Assembly: GCA_009809945.1 (NCBI GenBank)
Contig: WTPW01000421.1
Location: forward strand, 27,356 to 91,355
DNA length: 64,000 nucleotides
Source: Gigaspora margarita
Lineage: Eukaryota; Glomeromycota; Glomeromycetes; Diversisporales; Gigasporaceae
Direction: 5' to 3'
Shown: in pieces, positions 35,101 through 45,192 of the stretch
Numbering within the stretch: the stretch's first letter is position 1
Layout: every line of letters begins with the position of its first letter
Translations under genes and position numbers: made by a program
The notes under the pieces: generated by a model
What the model was told of the DNA's origin: nothing
What the model saw: the letters and a program-made list of their open reading frames with translations, nothing else
The model's database searches: none

Positions 35101-36169
35101 TATAAAACTAGATATAAGAGTATTATTTTGAAGTATAGAGTGGATTTAATAAATAATTATTTGAGCATCAATTAAAAATTTTGAGCACTAAAATAATATT
35201 ATTTATTGAATTATTAATTTAGCCAATTATAATGTATCAGTCAAAGTTAAATTTAACTAATGTTTTGATAATAATAAATTTTGTAATTTATTAATAATGT
35301 GATAGCTAATGCTAATTTTGGCTGATGTTAAAGATTATATAATATTTTGGTCCAGAAATTGCAGATTAGAAAATTGCAAACAAACATTCATTCTGCTATA
35401 AATCAGTTATAACTCAAAAATCTGTATAAGAAACAACATTTAGTGTTCTAACAAAAAGCTTTTCTTGAACAATTTAACTAATTGTAACCACTAACTCTAA
35501 CTAAATAAAGATAAGTTTAATGACTATCTTAGTATTATTATCCAAGTCACATGATCAATAAAAAATTCTTTAAGTTCGTTTATGTTAGAGTTAGTGTCTA
35601 GAACTTAGAAGGTTAGTAGGTTATATAGTAATATTGTTTAGGAAAAAATTTTTGTAGTGCATGAAATGCATTTTTTTATGCAAAATTTTGAGAAATAAGT
35701 AATTTTTGACAAATGATAAATTGTTTTGAAAATTTTCAATCTGCAATTTCTGGACCAAAAAGTTATATGTCTTTAGCATCAGGCAAAATTAGTATCAGCC
35801 ATCACAATAAATAATGATTTATAATTTTTGATTTAATAAATTTTTTAAATTTCAATTAATGCCATTAAGAATATAAAATTGGATTTAATATAAAATAAAA
35901 AAATTGCTTTTTTAAGCTAAAGTTTCTATAGAATTTTTTTATAATAAAAAAATAATTCAAATTATATTGATATTCTAGTTTGTGAAAACCAAAATCAAAT
36001 ATAGAGGAATATTGCTAAAAAGTCTAAAACCAAAAATTAAATATATTTAGTAGGTCTAAAAAATAATTCTGAATTTAGTAGCATTTTAATTTAATTGTAG
36101 TAATTAGTAAAAATAGTAAAAAAGCCAATATAGTAAATATAAAATTATAAAAGATAATAATATATGTGT
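35101..36169. mobile_element. TIR element (about 35282-35832) and flanking AT-rich DNA
   Basis: TAATAATGTGATAGCTAATG and TTTTGGTCCAGAAATTGCAG at 35290-35375 are mirrored at 35735-35815 (CTGCAATTTCTGGACCAAAA, CAGCCATCACAATAAATAAT), arms of about 95 bp. ACTAACTCTAACTAAA and GTTAGAGTTAGTG form an inner inverted pair resembling degenerate telomere repeats. The remaining DNA to 36169 is AT-rich with nothing recognised. Confidence 0.6.
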
Positions 36170-36189
36170 TCAAAAAAAAAGGTGTAGGT

Positions 36190-36850
36190 GGATCAACTTC
36201 AAACCTTATTACTGTATGTGTCTGAAAATAAGCTACCTTTTTTGGGGATGGCTAAAGCCATATATCCACATGATTTTTTAAAAATTTAGTTAAAATTAGG
36301 GTTAGAGCCTGTTTAGCATTAGGGTCAGGATTAGAGTTAAAACAGACATATAGGTAAAATTGCCTTTCTAGCATTTTTTATTAATGGCCCAAGACAGGTT
36401 TGAACTGCCATTTTTATGTTCTTGCATTTTTTTTGTTTTTTGTCTTCTTCAGGCTAATCTGTATAAACAAAATTTTGTGACTCTGGTTGGTTGATTTACA
36501 CAAAAATATCACGTGAGTACATGGCATTAAAGACCCTTTTTTGGACAAAAAATTATACAAAAAATCATATTATAAAGTAGCTTATTTTCAGATTTTTGAT
36601 ATTTTTAAAAAATTAAAAAATGTACTAATAAGAAGTTATCCAAATATTACCAAATTTTTATTATAAGTGTATTATGATAGTCTGAACAAGTTTATTTAAT
36701 AGCACTTTTGAGGTTTATATAGTAAAATTAGACTTTTAAATATAGCAAATACTAATAGGTTTTTTAAGATTTTTGAAAAAAATTAGGGGTAGCTTATTTT
36801 AGGTAGTAGCTTATTTTAGGTAGTAGCTTATTTTTAGACATATATAGTAT
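36190..36850. mobile_element. Rearranged copies of the CTGAAAATAAGCTAC MITE family
   Basis: TACTGTATGTGTCTGAAAAT AAGCTACC starts near 36212. The opposite orientation (GTAGCTTATTTTCAG) starts near 36576, and GTAGCTTATTTTAGG occurs twice near 36790-36825 before TATATAGTATTA. AATTAGGGTTAGAGCC and TTAGGGTCAGGATTAG near 36295-36340 are again telomere-like. Two elements appear to be joined or nested. Confidence 0.55.
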
Positions 36851-37059
36851 TATCTTTATTTTATTTTTTTTTTTTGGTGTTAAGATGAGGTTTTGTCTCT
36901 ATCTTTATTGATAATTTGTATGAGATTCCTCAAAGGGTTTCTCAAAAATACAATTAATATTACTGTTTACAAACTATATTACAAGAGTTGAAACTCAGAC
37001 TATAGACAGATATACTATCTAATTTATCTGCAACCTAAACCTACTAGAGTGGTTAAAAC

Positions 37060-40000
37060 TCACCTAGATTTGAATATGAAGTATAGAGTTAGTATTTGTG
37101 CTGTATTTGATCCATTGATAGGACCATATATCAATTTTTTAAGAGCATGTCCAAGAGGTGGACATGAATTAGTATCTGTATCATGTAATTGATCAGGGAG
37201 ACCACATCTACAACTGTAGGTGTAGTTAAGTCTAGTACAGTTTGGTGATAGGGAATAAGAATTTGAAGGGATAGTAGATGAAGTTGGTATAGATAAAGTA
37301 TTAAGTGCTAAAGTAGAGTGTTGAGAGTTTTTCCATTGTGAAAGTGCAGTACAATATGGTTTCCAAAGTTGGTCATAGATGTTATCAAATATTTTAAGTA
37401 AAATTTTTATTGCAATATTGGAAGCAATTTTGTAAGAAGAGTAGCGAGATATAGTATTGATTAGAGGAATTGGAATAAAGCCGTGAAAAGTAGTAGAAAA
37501 AGAGGGTGTGTTAAAAGAAGGACACCATGTTGGGTTTAGGCAGTTGTGGTTAAAAAGATCTGTACAGAGCTGTTGAATTTGTAAAGCAGTTATATCTGGA
37601 ATTTTAGAAAAAGCAAATTGTGTAATAGTGTTTTGGATTATTTGGGTAATATTGTTGTAGCATGTGCAATAAAGCCAGTGAAACTGGTTTTCTGGTTGGT
37701 TACAAGAGATGCATCTTGTATGTTTAGAATATTTAGGATTGAGTGAATTAATATAAGGTAAAGTAGGAAGCATATGGAGTAAGTTTTTAATTCGAAATGA
37801 TTTAGATTGGCAGAGTTGAAAATTGGTATAATTATATGAGCGCTTGTGATTATTATTAAGAAAAAGCCATGTGGCATTCCAATCTATTTGGGCTGCTAAA
37901 GGAATAATATGTTGGATCTGTTTTGTGAAGACCACATTGCAATAATGTGTGCATTGCAAATATTTTTGATACAGCAGTGGGTTGGTTGTTCAACATTAAA
38001 TTGTTTGTATTGAAGAAAAAAGGATGGGTTGTAAATATTGTTAGGGAGAAATTCTAGAAGAGAAGAATTTGTATGTTCTTTTGCAAGTTTGTCAGCATAG
38101 TTGTTGAGCTTATTATCACTATGTGCAAGAACTTTGTGAAATATGATAGTATAGGAGTATGATTGGATAAGATTAAGAAGAGTGTGCCAAATAGGCCAAT
38201 AGTTGTATGAGTAAATTTTGTTAGGGTTGTGTGTGGAGTATAAAAGGGATTTGTATTTGGATATAATAGATTGAGAATCTGTATATATATGAATAGTACT
38301 ATTGCGAGGGCATGTACAAATAGCTGATAGGATTGCAACCAGTTCAACTTTGTATGATGATGGCCAGTTTTGAATTTGTGCAGAAAATTGATGTATTATT
38401 TGGTCCTTAAAAACCTGAATCCAGGCAATGCCCATTGAGCATTGTGAGTTACCAAGATTGATAACAGATCCATCAGTATAGAAAGTAAGTTCTAAAAGGT
38501 TTGAGTTAGCGTTTGCTATTGTTTGTAGATTATTTGATGCATTACAAGAAAAAATATTTCTTCTATAGCTGATAAGGGTATTGATATATAAGGCAGGGGG
38601 GTATAAATAGAGAATGGCATGATGCTAAAGAAAATATTAAGTCAAGGTAATTGGCATTAAGTTTAAGCTTGGATTTTTGTATATAGACTTTTCTGCCAAG
38701 AAATTTTGTAGATAGTATTGCAGAAACATCAATTGTGCATAGGTTTTGGATTCTGTTAGAGTTGAGCGAGCAACCTGTACAAGGGTAGCAGCAAATATCA
38801 GGTAATGGGTATTGTTAACTTATGAAAATACCTAAAAACGGGCATAACTCTCGATCTAATGATCAGAATTCGATGAAACAACTACCATTCGATTCAGCTC
38901 GATGAGACGGTTCGAATAAGCTATAGATCATCCCTGTACGACCACTGTTTGCCAAGATAGGAACCAATGAACAATCAAGTATAGGATCTACAATTTGATT
39001 GGCTAGGAGATCTACTGCGCGCCAAAGTGCATATATGGCATTTATAAAACATGTCATATTTATAGCATATATACTCTATATTTTATTTATACCACATATG
39101 TCATTTATTTCATATATTACATTTATACTATTTATACTATATATTTTATTAGTAGTAGATATAGCATTTATTGCACATGTAATAGATATAGCCCGTTACA
39201 TTTGTGAAAAACAAAAATGTATAAAAGCAGCCGATGTGGACCCCAAGTTCAACATCGAGTCTTCATACTCTTTCAATAAATAAAACCTTTATTTACTACA
39301 CAAATTAAACAGTTACTAGTATCTTCATATACTTTTAATTGTTGCCTCTTTCATAATTGCAAATTACCATAAATCTTCTTTGTTAAGTTTTATTAAAAAA
39401 CGCCTTCCGACTTAGATATATCACAGTAACAAGTGAGGTTACACAAAGTGATCACTGTCTAAGATCGCTCTAGTTACCTACTATCTTAAAAGAAGTAGAT
39501 ATAGGATAACAGTATAGTGAAGTATTGTTTTCATCAAATTCAGAAGTCCAGTGAGTAATAGAGATAGTATTTGTTTGTTGGTCAAATCGTCATGCTTTTC
39601 CTATAATAATATTATATGTAATAAGCCATGGTTTGGTTTTGACACTAAAGTGTTCAGTTATATAGGAAAGAGAATTAGAAGAAAGCTGAAATGTAGAAGA
39701 GAGTTGTCTAGTGGTATGATTGGTAATAATAATGTTTTCTAATGTAGTAAACCATCCTGGTGTCTTTCCAGAAATTAGAAAACCAATTCTTGGAGAGATG
39801 TGGTTCCATGCTAGTAATATAGTATTGTCAAATGATGTAAGTTGTTCAAGGAATATAATATGTTTAGAACGTATTTGGCATTTAAAAGTTGGATAGTAGA
39901 TCTCCAAAAGGAGGGAATATAAAGTGACCTAGTACAGGGTTTTCATATGGAAGATAAATATGTGCTTTAGTAAAAACATAATCATGTTAAGGATGTGGCT

Positions 40001-40370
40001 TAACAGAAATTTTGATATATCGATTTGAATAAAACTAGGGTAATAATCTAGTATATATTGCAAGAAAGAGCCAATAGTTTGTAGAGAAGATAGAGTTTGT
40101 AGTCTATAGTAGTAGAGAAATTTGTTGTAACATGTTGTTGGGTTATATATCTCAAGAGAGCTTAAATTAGGGTTGTTATAGCCATCATTTAAGGAGTTTG
40201 TAGGTATTTCAATTTTTTCATTATCAAAATCTTTTATGATTAGAGATTCATCATAAATTTCTAATATTGGATAGTTGTTAGAGTTGGTAGCAGTTAATAG
40301 TGAAAAGGTTTTGGAAGAAAGTTGTACTTCAGAGGAGATGAAGATATGGTATCTGAAGTATTGTTAATAT
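37060..40370 (-). pseudogene. LINE ORF2 C-terminal region with RNase H, frameshifted
   Basis: Downstream of about 40370 (minus strand) the text NPTTCYNKFLYYYRLQTLSS and, after a frameshift, YLPYENPVLGHFIFPPFGD precede WNHISPRIGFLISGKTPGWF (39590-39907). After the solo LTR the frame resumes with a Cys cluster (CCYPCTGC) near 38790. RNase H follows: FYTDGSVINLG near 38480, YKVELVAILSAI, HIYTDSQSII and NNYADKLAKEH near 38095, so all four acidic positions are present. After another frameshift near 37930 a C-terminal domain with CISCNQPE...HWLYC ends at 37060. The protein would belong to a LINE reverse transcription complex. At least three frameshifts and a TGA near 39586 show decay. Confidence 0.78.
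38813..39511. mobile_element. 699-bp solo LTR inserted in the LINE
   Basis: The ends TGTTA and TAACA form the short inverted repeat of an LTR. GTAT flanks both ends (38809-38812 and 39512-39515). Removing the LTR plus one GTAT restores the LINE reading frame across the Cys cluster, direct support for the empty site. Internal signals read on the plus strand: GTATAAAAGCAGCC near 39219 as a TATA box and CAATAAATAAAACC near 39275 as a poly(A) signal. The U3-like part contains CTACCATTCGATTC and CGATGAGACGGTTCGAA, shared with the foldback element at 4.5 kb. No internal domain remains, so superfamily is unknown. Confidence 0.82.
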
Positions 40371-40373
40371 CTT

Positions 40374-40594
40374 CTGTAGAGACGCTCGCCGTTTTAAGCT
40401 CAGTTCTCACAGCTGCGCAGGATACCATAGCCTGCCCTGTACATTGGGTCTGACCATTATAAACCTGGTCCTCTGCGTAAATAGGCTTTCCTACCTGCCT
40501 ACTTACATCATTCTCCTCTATAAATACCTACTAAAAGTAGAGTACATTATTTTTATAGAGGCGGTAGCTGCATCTATGTTGTCTACAGAAGAGG
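40374..40594. other. Junction between the ORF1-like and RNase H parts
   Basis: The 220 bp are less AT-rich than either side. They start CTTCTGTAGAGAC and end GTCTACAGAAG, an inverted pair, and contain a hairpin CCTCTATAAATA...TTTTTATAGAGG (40514-40562). The segment replaces the place where endonuclease and reverse transcriptase would be. It may be a small insertion or a deletion scar. Confidence 0.45.
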
Positions 40595-40769
40595 TTATTG
40601 AAAAGGAGAGTTGGTTTGGTTGTTAGAAGTATCATTGTTTGTAGTATTAGGAGTGAAAAAGAGTGTGTTATCATTTGCTATAGGAGTTGTGATTTTGAAA
40701 TGGCTAATAATGAATTCCTCTGTCTGAAGCAAGTATTTTTCATTATATTTTTCTTTAATTTGTTTAATA

Positions 40770-40947
40770 GGACCCCGAAATATACATAGATAGGTCAGGT
40801 TAATTATAGGGTTACTAAAAAAGAAAAGATCTGTATAAAAACTTCAAAAATAAGCAAAAAAATTACTATAAATAGAAAAGATCTGCATAAAAAACCTCAA
40901 AAATAAGCAAACTCATACCTGACCTATCTATGTATATTTCGGGGTCC
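40770..40947. mobile_element. 178-bp MULE-like MITE with perfect 9-bp TSD
   Basis: GGACCCCGAAATATACATAG and the next 11 bp are perfectly mirrored at the other end. TGTTTAATA flanks both sides (40761-40769 and 40948-40956). Nine bases is the usual duplication of Mutator-like elements. Inside, AGAAAAGATCTG-ATAAAAA-CTTCAAAAATAAGC occurs twice in tandem. Removing the element restores the reading frame around it. Confidence 0.82.
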
Positions 40948-42390
40948 TGTTTAATAGAAAATTTAGGTTGATTTTGAATATCATAGAAAGTAATTACTCT
41001 GACAAGTGTATGTGGATTAATATTGGGGGTTACAAGAAATTCTAGTGCCTATTTTAAATCCATGTCTTGAATTTTATCATTTATTGCAGCAGTATTAATG
41101 TAATTTTTAAGATAACAGTAAAAGTAGTATGTGTATCGTTCAATGGTCTCAGATATATCATTTTCTTTTGCAAATTTTTTTGCTATTTTTGTAGCAAGTT
41201 CTTTGAATTTAGTGATAGGTGTAGGTTTGGTGAAGGTTGCTGCATCTGGTTGGTTTTGGGCAACGATTTCAAGTTCAAGATCTGGAAGGATCCAGATCTT
41301 TTCAATTGGGTTTTCTGGTGCCGGATATGAAGTGAAGGATTCTTTAAAGTAGTGTGATGAGAGAAATTTGATATTATGATCATCTTTAGGTATAGATAAA
41401 GTGCATTTGTCTTGATTACAGGTATGTAAATGAAAGAGTGCGAGTTTACGTGATTCATTAGAACATTGTTTAAGTGAGTTAATAGATGAAGGATTGTATG
41501 AGGTAGGTAGTAACTTTTTGTATTCTTCAAGTAATTTAAGGTATATTTGATATTTAATGTAGTTTTGAGTTTTTTGCTGGTCTATATTATGGAATTGTAG
41601 TTTATATCTTTCAAAAAATGGTTCAAACCATTTGTTGAATATTTTAGCAAAAGGGCTTAAAAGAGGAAATTTCAAAAGTAGTTTAAAAGTCAGTAGTTGG
41701 TATATTTAAGGTAATATGATTATTGAATCTACTATTACTTTGTATATCAAAAAGGGATGTATTAAGTTTATCATGTATAATTGTATAGTTAAGGGATGCC
41801 ATAATTGGTTTTAAATCAAGATCTTCTATAAATTTGGAGTAGTCAATTGTTTGGTATTTGTCATATAGATAGAGATATAAACGTGCAAGATTAATTGCAA
41901 CTTTGTTTCTATTAGAAGTTGAATAAGGTGGAATAGAATAATGTGAACGAAAGATCTTAGCATAATTTAGTTTTGTAAAAAGAGTAGTAGTAAAGTTTTT
42001 AAGTAAATTTTTAAGTGTATTACGGTATACTTGAAAAGGATAAGATATAGTTTTATCTAAAGAAGGATTGTGACTGTTAATAAAATCAGTAAGAAATTCA
42101 GGTTTGTCATTAGCCATTTTGTTGAGTAGGTAGTTAAATGAATATTTTCTTGGTTCTTTGTTGAAATTTTGTTTGGTTTGGTCATGTAACTCATTTAATT
42201 TGATAGGTTGACCAGGTGTAAATTCTTTAAGATATGGTTTAATAAAGAAAAAGAGTTGTTGGGCAAGTTTGGTAGAGAGTTTGTCATATTGTTTCATTTC
42301 AGAAGTAATTGGAAAGTTGGAAAACCAGTCAAATAAACTTGAGGAACTTTTATAAGTATTTGATGTTTTTGGTTGTTTTTTAAATTGCTG

Positions 42391-42520
42391 CTTTTGTTGT
42401 TGCTGCTACTGTTGTTGTTGCTGTTGCTGTTGTTGCTGTTGCTGTTGTTGCTGTTGCTGTTGTTGCTGTTGCTGTTGTTGCTGTTGCTGTTGTTGCTGTT
42501 GCTGTTGCTGTTGTTGTTGT
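42391..42520. repeat. CAA/CAG trinucleotide repeat (polyQ on minus strand)
   Basis: Mixed CAA and CAG codons in a GTTGCTGTT-type pattern encode about 40 Gln on the minus strand. The mixture of codons suggests selection for Gln or an old expansion; it would also limit slippage. The poly-Leu frame on the plus strand is its shadow. Confidence 0.85.
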
Positions 42521-43469
42521 TTCTCTATTTTAATTTGTTTGCTTCTTTGTACAAGTTTTCTAAGGAAGTTAAGCTTTTCTTCTTTTGTAAGCATGAAACA
42601 ATAGTAGAAATGACCAAAGGAAAGTTGCTCTGGGTTTAGTTTTTTTTGAATAGGAGCTAATTTGAAATCTTGAGTAAGTTTAGCACATTCACGATGTAGT
42701 AAATGAAAATACAACATATAGCGTAGTCTGATATGTGTTGTTCATTTGAAGATATTTTGACACAAGGAATATTCTTAGCATTGCATAAAAAGCAAGTATA
42801 AAAATGTTGGGAATGAGGAGTAATAGCTGTAGGAGCTAGATCTTTATGGTAACTTGGAAATAGTATTCTAGGCTGTGCATCTTTGAGATCAAGATTTTGG
42901 GTTGCAGGTTGTTTAATAGGTGATCTAGGAAGTGTATGTTTAATTTTGCTAAATTTTTTCTCAATGTTAACAATTGGAGAGGTATCCATAGAAATTGGTT
43001 GCTGAGAAGGAGTTTTGGTAGTAAGTTCAGTTGGAATATGATAAAATTGAGAGGTAAAGCTAACATGATATTTTTTGCAAATACAAGTACTGATTGTTGG
43101 TTGAGTTGGTACTGGAAAGTAATNNTAGGTGTTCTTTACTTTGGTTTNANAGTCANAGNGACTATAGTTAGGTGGCATTACTTTAAGTANTGCAGNATCT
43201 GCTTCTTTGATAAATACTCCAAAACGGTTCTTATACTTAGGATAATAGTAGTCAATATCATAGGAATCAGGCTCTTCACTATTAAGTGTAGGCATATTGA
43301 GCTAAATAGAATTGTAAATGTAGGAACAAATAGTTTATAAATAAAATAAAGTATTTCAAATTCAATAAATAGAATATTGTAATAGGGATTAACAAGAGCT
43401 TCACAAAGAGGTATAATTTGTTTCGTGTAATGTAATACCAACATGATTGGTTTAGGTTATACAAGTCAC

Positions 43470-43525
43470 ATGATATATTGGTCACGTGCTACAGTCACGT
43501 GTTACACGGATCACGTGTTACACAA
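43470..43525 (-). promoter_or_regulatory. Cluster of three CACGTG palindromes
   Basis: GTCACGTGCTAC, AGTCACGTGTTACAC and ATCACGTGTTACAC lie about 18-22 bp apart, roughly 190 bp upstream of the ORF1-like start. CACGTG is the core site for bHLH factors, and the even spacing suggests a regulatory array. It may be the LINE promoter. Function is inferred. Confidence 0.4.
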
Positions 43526-44150
43526 ATTTGGCTAAATTACAAAGTTAGGTAACTTTGCTTAATATAGATTAATAAGGTTGCAAAAAAGGCAAATATTTGC
43601 TTTGTGTAAATTAATTAATAATTTGTGCAGTTAATAAAGAACCAATAATCCAGGATTATTGAAAAATGTGTGTAACCCGATTTTATGTTACACAAAAAGC
43701 GCCTATTGAGGGTGGGAAAAAAATTTTTTTTTTTTTTTTTAAAAAAAAAATTAAAAGTATTTTAAATGTATCTTGGTCAGTTTTAGGACTACAAGTGTAA
43801 TATACAACTTGTTATGACAAGAATGAGCTCTTTAACTTTTTCTTAGTTTATAGAATAGGTTTAGAAGGCTGTTTTAGATGTATTTTGTAAAAAATACAAA
43901 TTTAGGCCAAAGGGCCTTTACTTAGTAAGTTTAAAAGTTTTTGTAGTAATAGTTTGATATTATATGTATTTTTAGAAAAGGAACAAGTTTATTTAGATGT
44001 AGTAGTCAAATTAACTTAATAAAATTTTTTGTTATAGCCAGTTTTTTAAAAAATTTAGTTAAAAAATTTGTGTACAATTGATTGTCAAGTATTATCTTTA
44101 TTAAATATATGGAATTATAGTACTATTATATAAATTGATATTATTTATTG
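43526..44150. other. Intergenic AT-rich DNA
   Basis: CAATAATCCAGGATTATTG near 43652 is a 19-bp palindrome. A run of 16 or so T followed by A near 43727-43752 follows. The rest is plain AT-rich sequence with no gene seen. Confidence 0.45.
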
Positions 44151-44152
44151 TC

Positions 44153-44692
44153 GCAGATGATCGTGAAATCGGATGATAGTAAAATCTACATGATCTATGT
44201 ATTCATCGGATTTCCTAAAATTTCCAAAAATCCTGTAAACAAATCGATCTAATCGATCTACACTACGTAATCAAAACAATTGAATGCTATAACTGGGGGG
44301 TTAATTCAATATTGCCTATATGCTACATAAATTACATTCTTGATATTTATATATAAAAGACTTTTAACTGTATCAAAAAGGTGACCCTAACCCTAAACAT
44401 GAAGCAAAATTTTTTTTTGTTAAGGTTTTACAGATCTTTTTTGCCTCGTGGTTAGGGTTAGAGATAGGGTTATAGAGCCTTTTTGATACAGTTAGAAGGT
44501 CTTTTATATATAGATATCAAGAATGCGATTTATATAGCATATAAGCATACTGACCGGTTATAATTCGATTGTTTTGATTACATGTATAGATCGATTAGAT
44601 CGATTGTTTGTATGATTTTCAGAAATTTTAGGAAATCTGATGAATACATAGATCACGTAGATTTCACCATCATCCGATTTCACGATTATCTG
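44153..44692. mobile_element. Foldback element 1, arms about 240 bp, telomere-like motif at centre
   Basis: The left arm starts TCGCAGATGATCGTGAAATC and the right arm ends GATTTCACGATTATCTGTGA. Arms include CTAAAATTTCCAAAAATCC, ATCGATCTAATCGATCT and CTGTATCAAAAAGGTGACCC, mirrored on the other side. Near the centre lie GACCCTAACCCTAAAC and GTTAGGGTTAGAGATAGGG in opposite orientation. TATTTATT may be the 8-bp TSD, but the flanks are AT-rich. Confidence 0.75.
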
Positions 44693-44704
44693 TGATATTT
44701 ATTA

Positions 44705-45192
44705 TCAGGATGATGCTAAAATCAGATGATGCTAAAATTCATATGATCGCTATCTTATCAGATTTTCTAAAATTTTCAAAAATTATATAAACAATCAACC
44801 TACACTACATAATCAAAACAATCAAATAGAGTCAGTTAGAGTGGGTTAATTCAATACTGCATTAATTACATCTTGATATCTATATATAAAAGATCTTCTA
44901 ACTGTATCAAATTAGTGACGCTAACCCAAACCCTAAATATGAGACAAATTCTTTTTGTTAGTAGTTTTAAAGATGCTTTTTGGCTTGTAGTTAAAGTTAG
45001 GGTTAGAGTCACCTTTTTGATACAGTTAAAAGGTCTTTTATATGTAGATATCAAAAATGCATAGGCATACCAACTGGTTATAGCATATGATATAGTGTTA
45101 ATCGATTGTTTATACGTTTTTAAAAATTTTATCAAATCCAATAATATGAAGATCATATGGATTTCAGCATCATCTGATTTTAGCATCCCTGA
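44705..45192. mobile_element. Foldback element 2, tandem relative of element 1
   Basis: TCAGGATGATGCTAAAATCA at the left is mirrored by GATTTTAGCATCCCTGA at the right. The interior repeats the plan of element 1, including CTAACTGTATCAAATTAGTG, CTAACCCAAACCCTAAA and GTTAGGGTTAGAGTCACC. It is separated from element 1 by about 12 bp, and the same ATTTATT text occurs before, between and after the two, suggesting repeated insertion at one site. Confidence 0.7.

Larger units (their letters stand above)
40595..43295 (-). pseudogene. LINE ORF1-like polyQ protein, with stop and frameshifts
   Basis: Starts MPTLNSEEPDSYDIDYYYPK and holds a Cys motif CFLCNAKNIPC near 42790. After a frameshift near 42720 it continues MLYFHLLHRECAKLTQDFKL, then a Gln tract of about 40 residues that is broken by TAG at 42406-42408 (CAG with one C-to-T change). 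The frame then continues through KQPKTSNTYKSS, KEPRKYSFNYLLNKMANDKP and a single-base frameshift at TTTTAAA near 41686 into KFPLLSPFAKIFNKW. It ends INDKIQDMDLK (41049). A further frame, EFLVTPNINPHTL to NQTNSPFQ ending at 40595, is split by the MULE-like MITE and reads through when that is removed. ORF1 proteins bind RNA and coat the LINE transcript; assignment rests on position and the Cys motif. It could instead be an unrelated host gene that decayed. Several N bases lie near 43123-43196. Confidence 0.5.
36864..43310 (-). mobile_element. Minus-strand LINE relic with ORF1-like gene and RNase H end
   Basis: Read on the minus strand: an ORF1-like polyQ protein (43295 down to 40595), then the C-terminal part of ORF2 (about 40370 down to 37060), a short 3' region and a poly(A) tail (T-run at 36864-36875 on the plus strand). 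The order and orientation fit one LINE. Endonuclease and reverse transcriptase domains, which should lie between the two parts, were not found in the 220 bp available. The relic is split by a solo LTR and a MULE-like MITE. That the two halves belong to one element is inference. Confidence 0.6.

Noticed and set aside
42373..42639. Plus-strand frame with a long Leu run
   Set aside because: It is the complement of the CAA/CAG tract in the minus-strand polyQ gene.
44383..44472. Chromosome end or subtelomere
   Set aside because: Telomere-like units are only two or three per site, in both orientations, and lie inside inverted-repeat elements.
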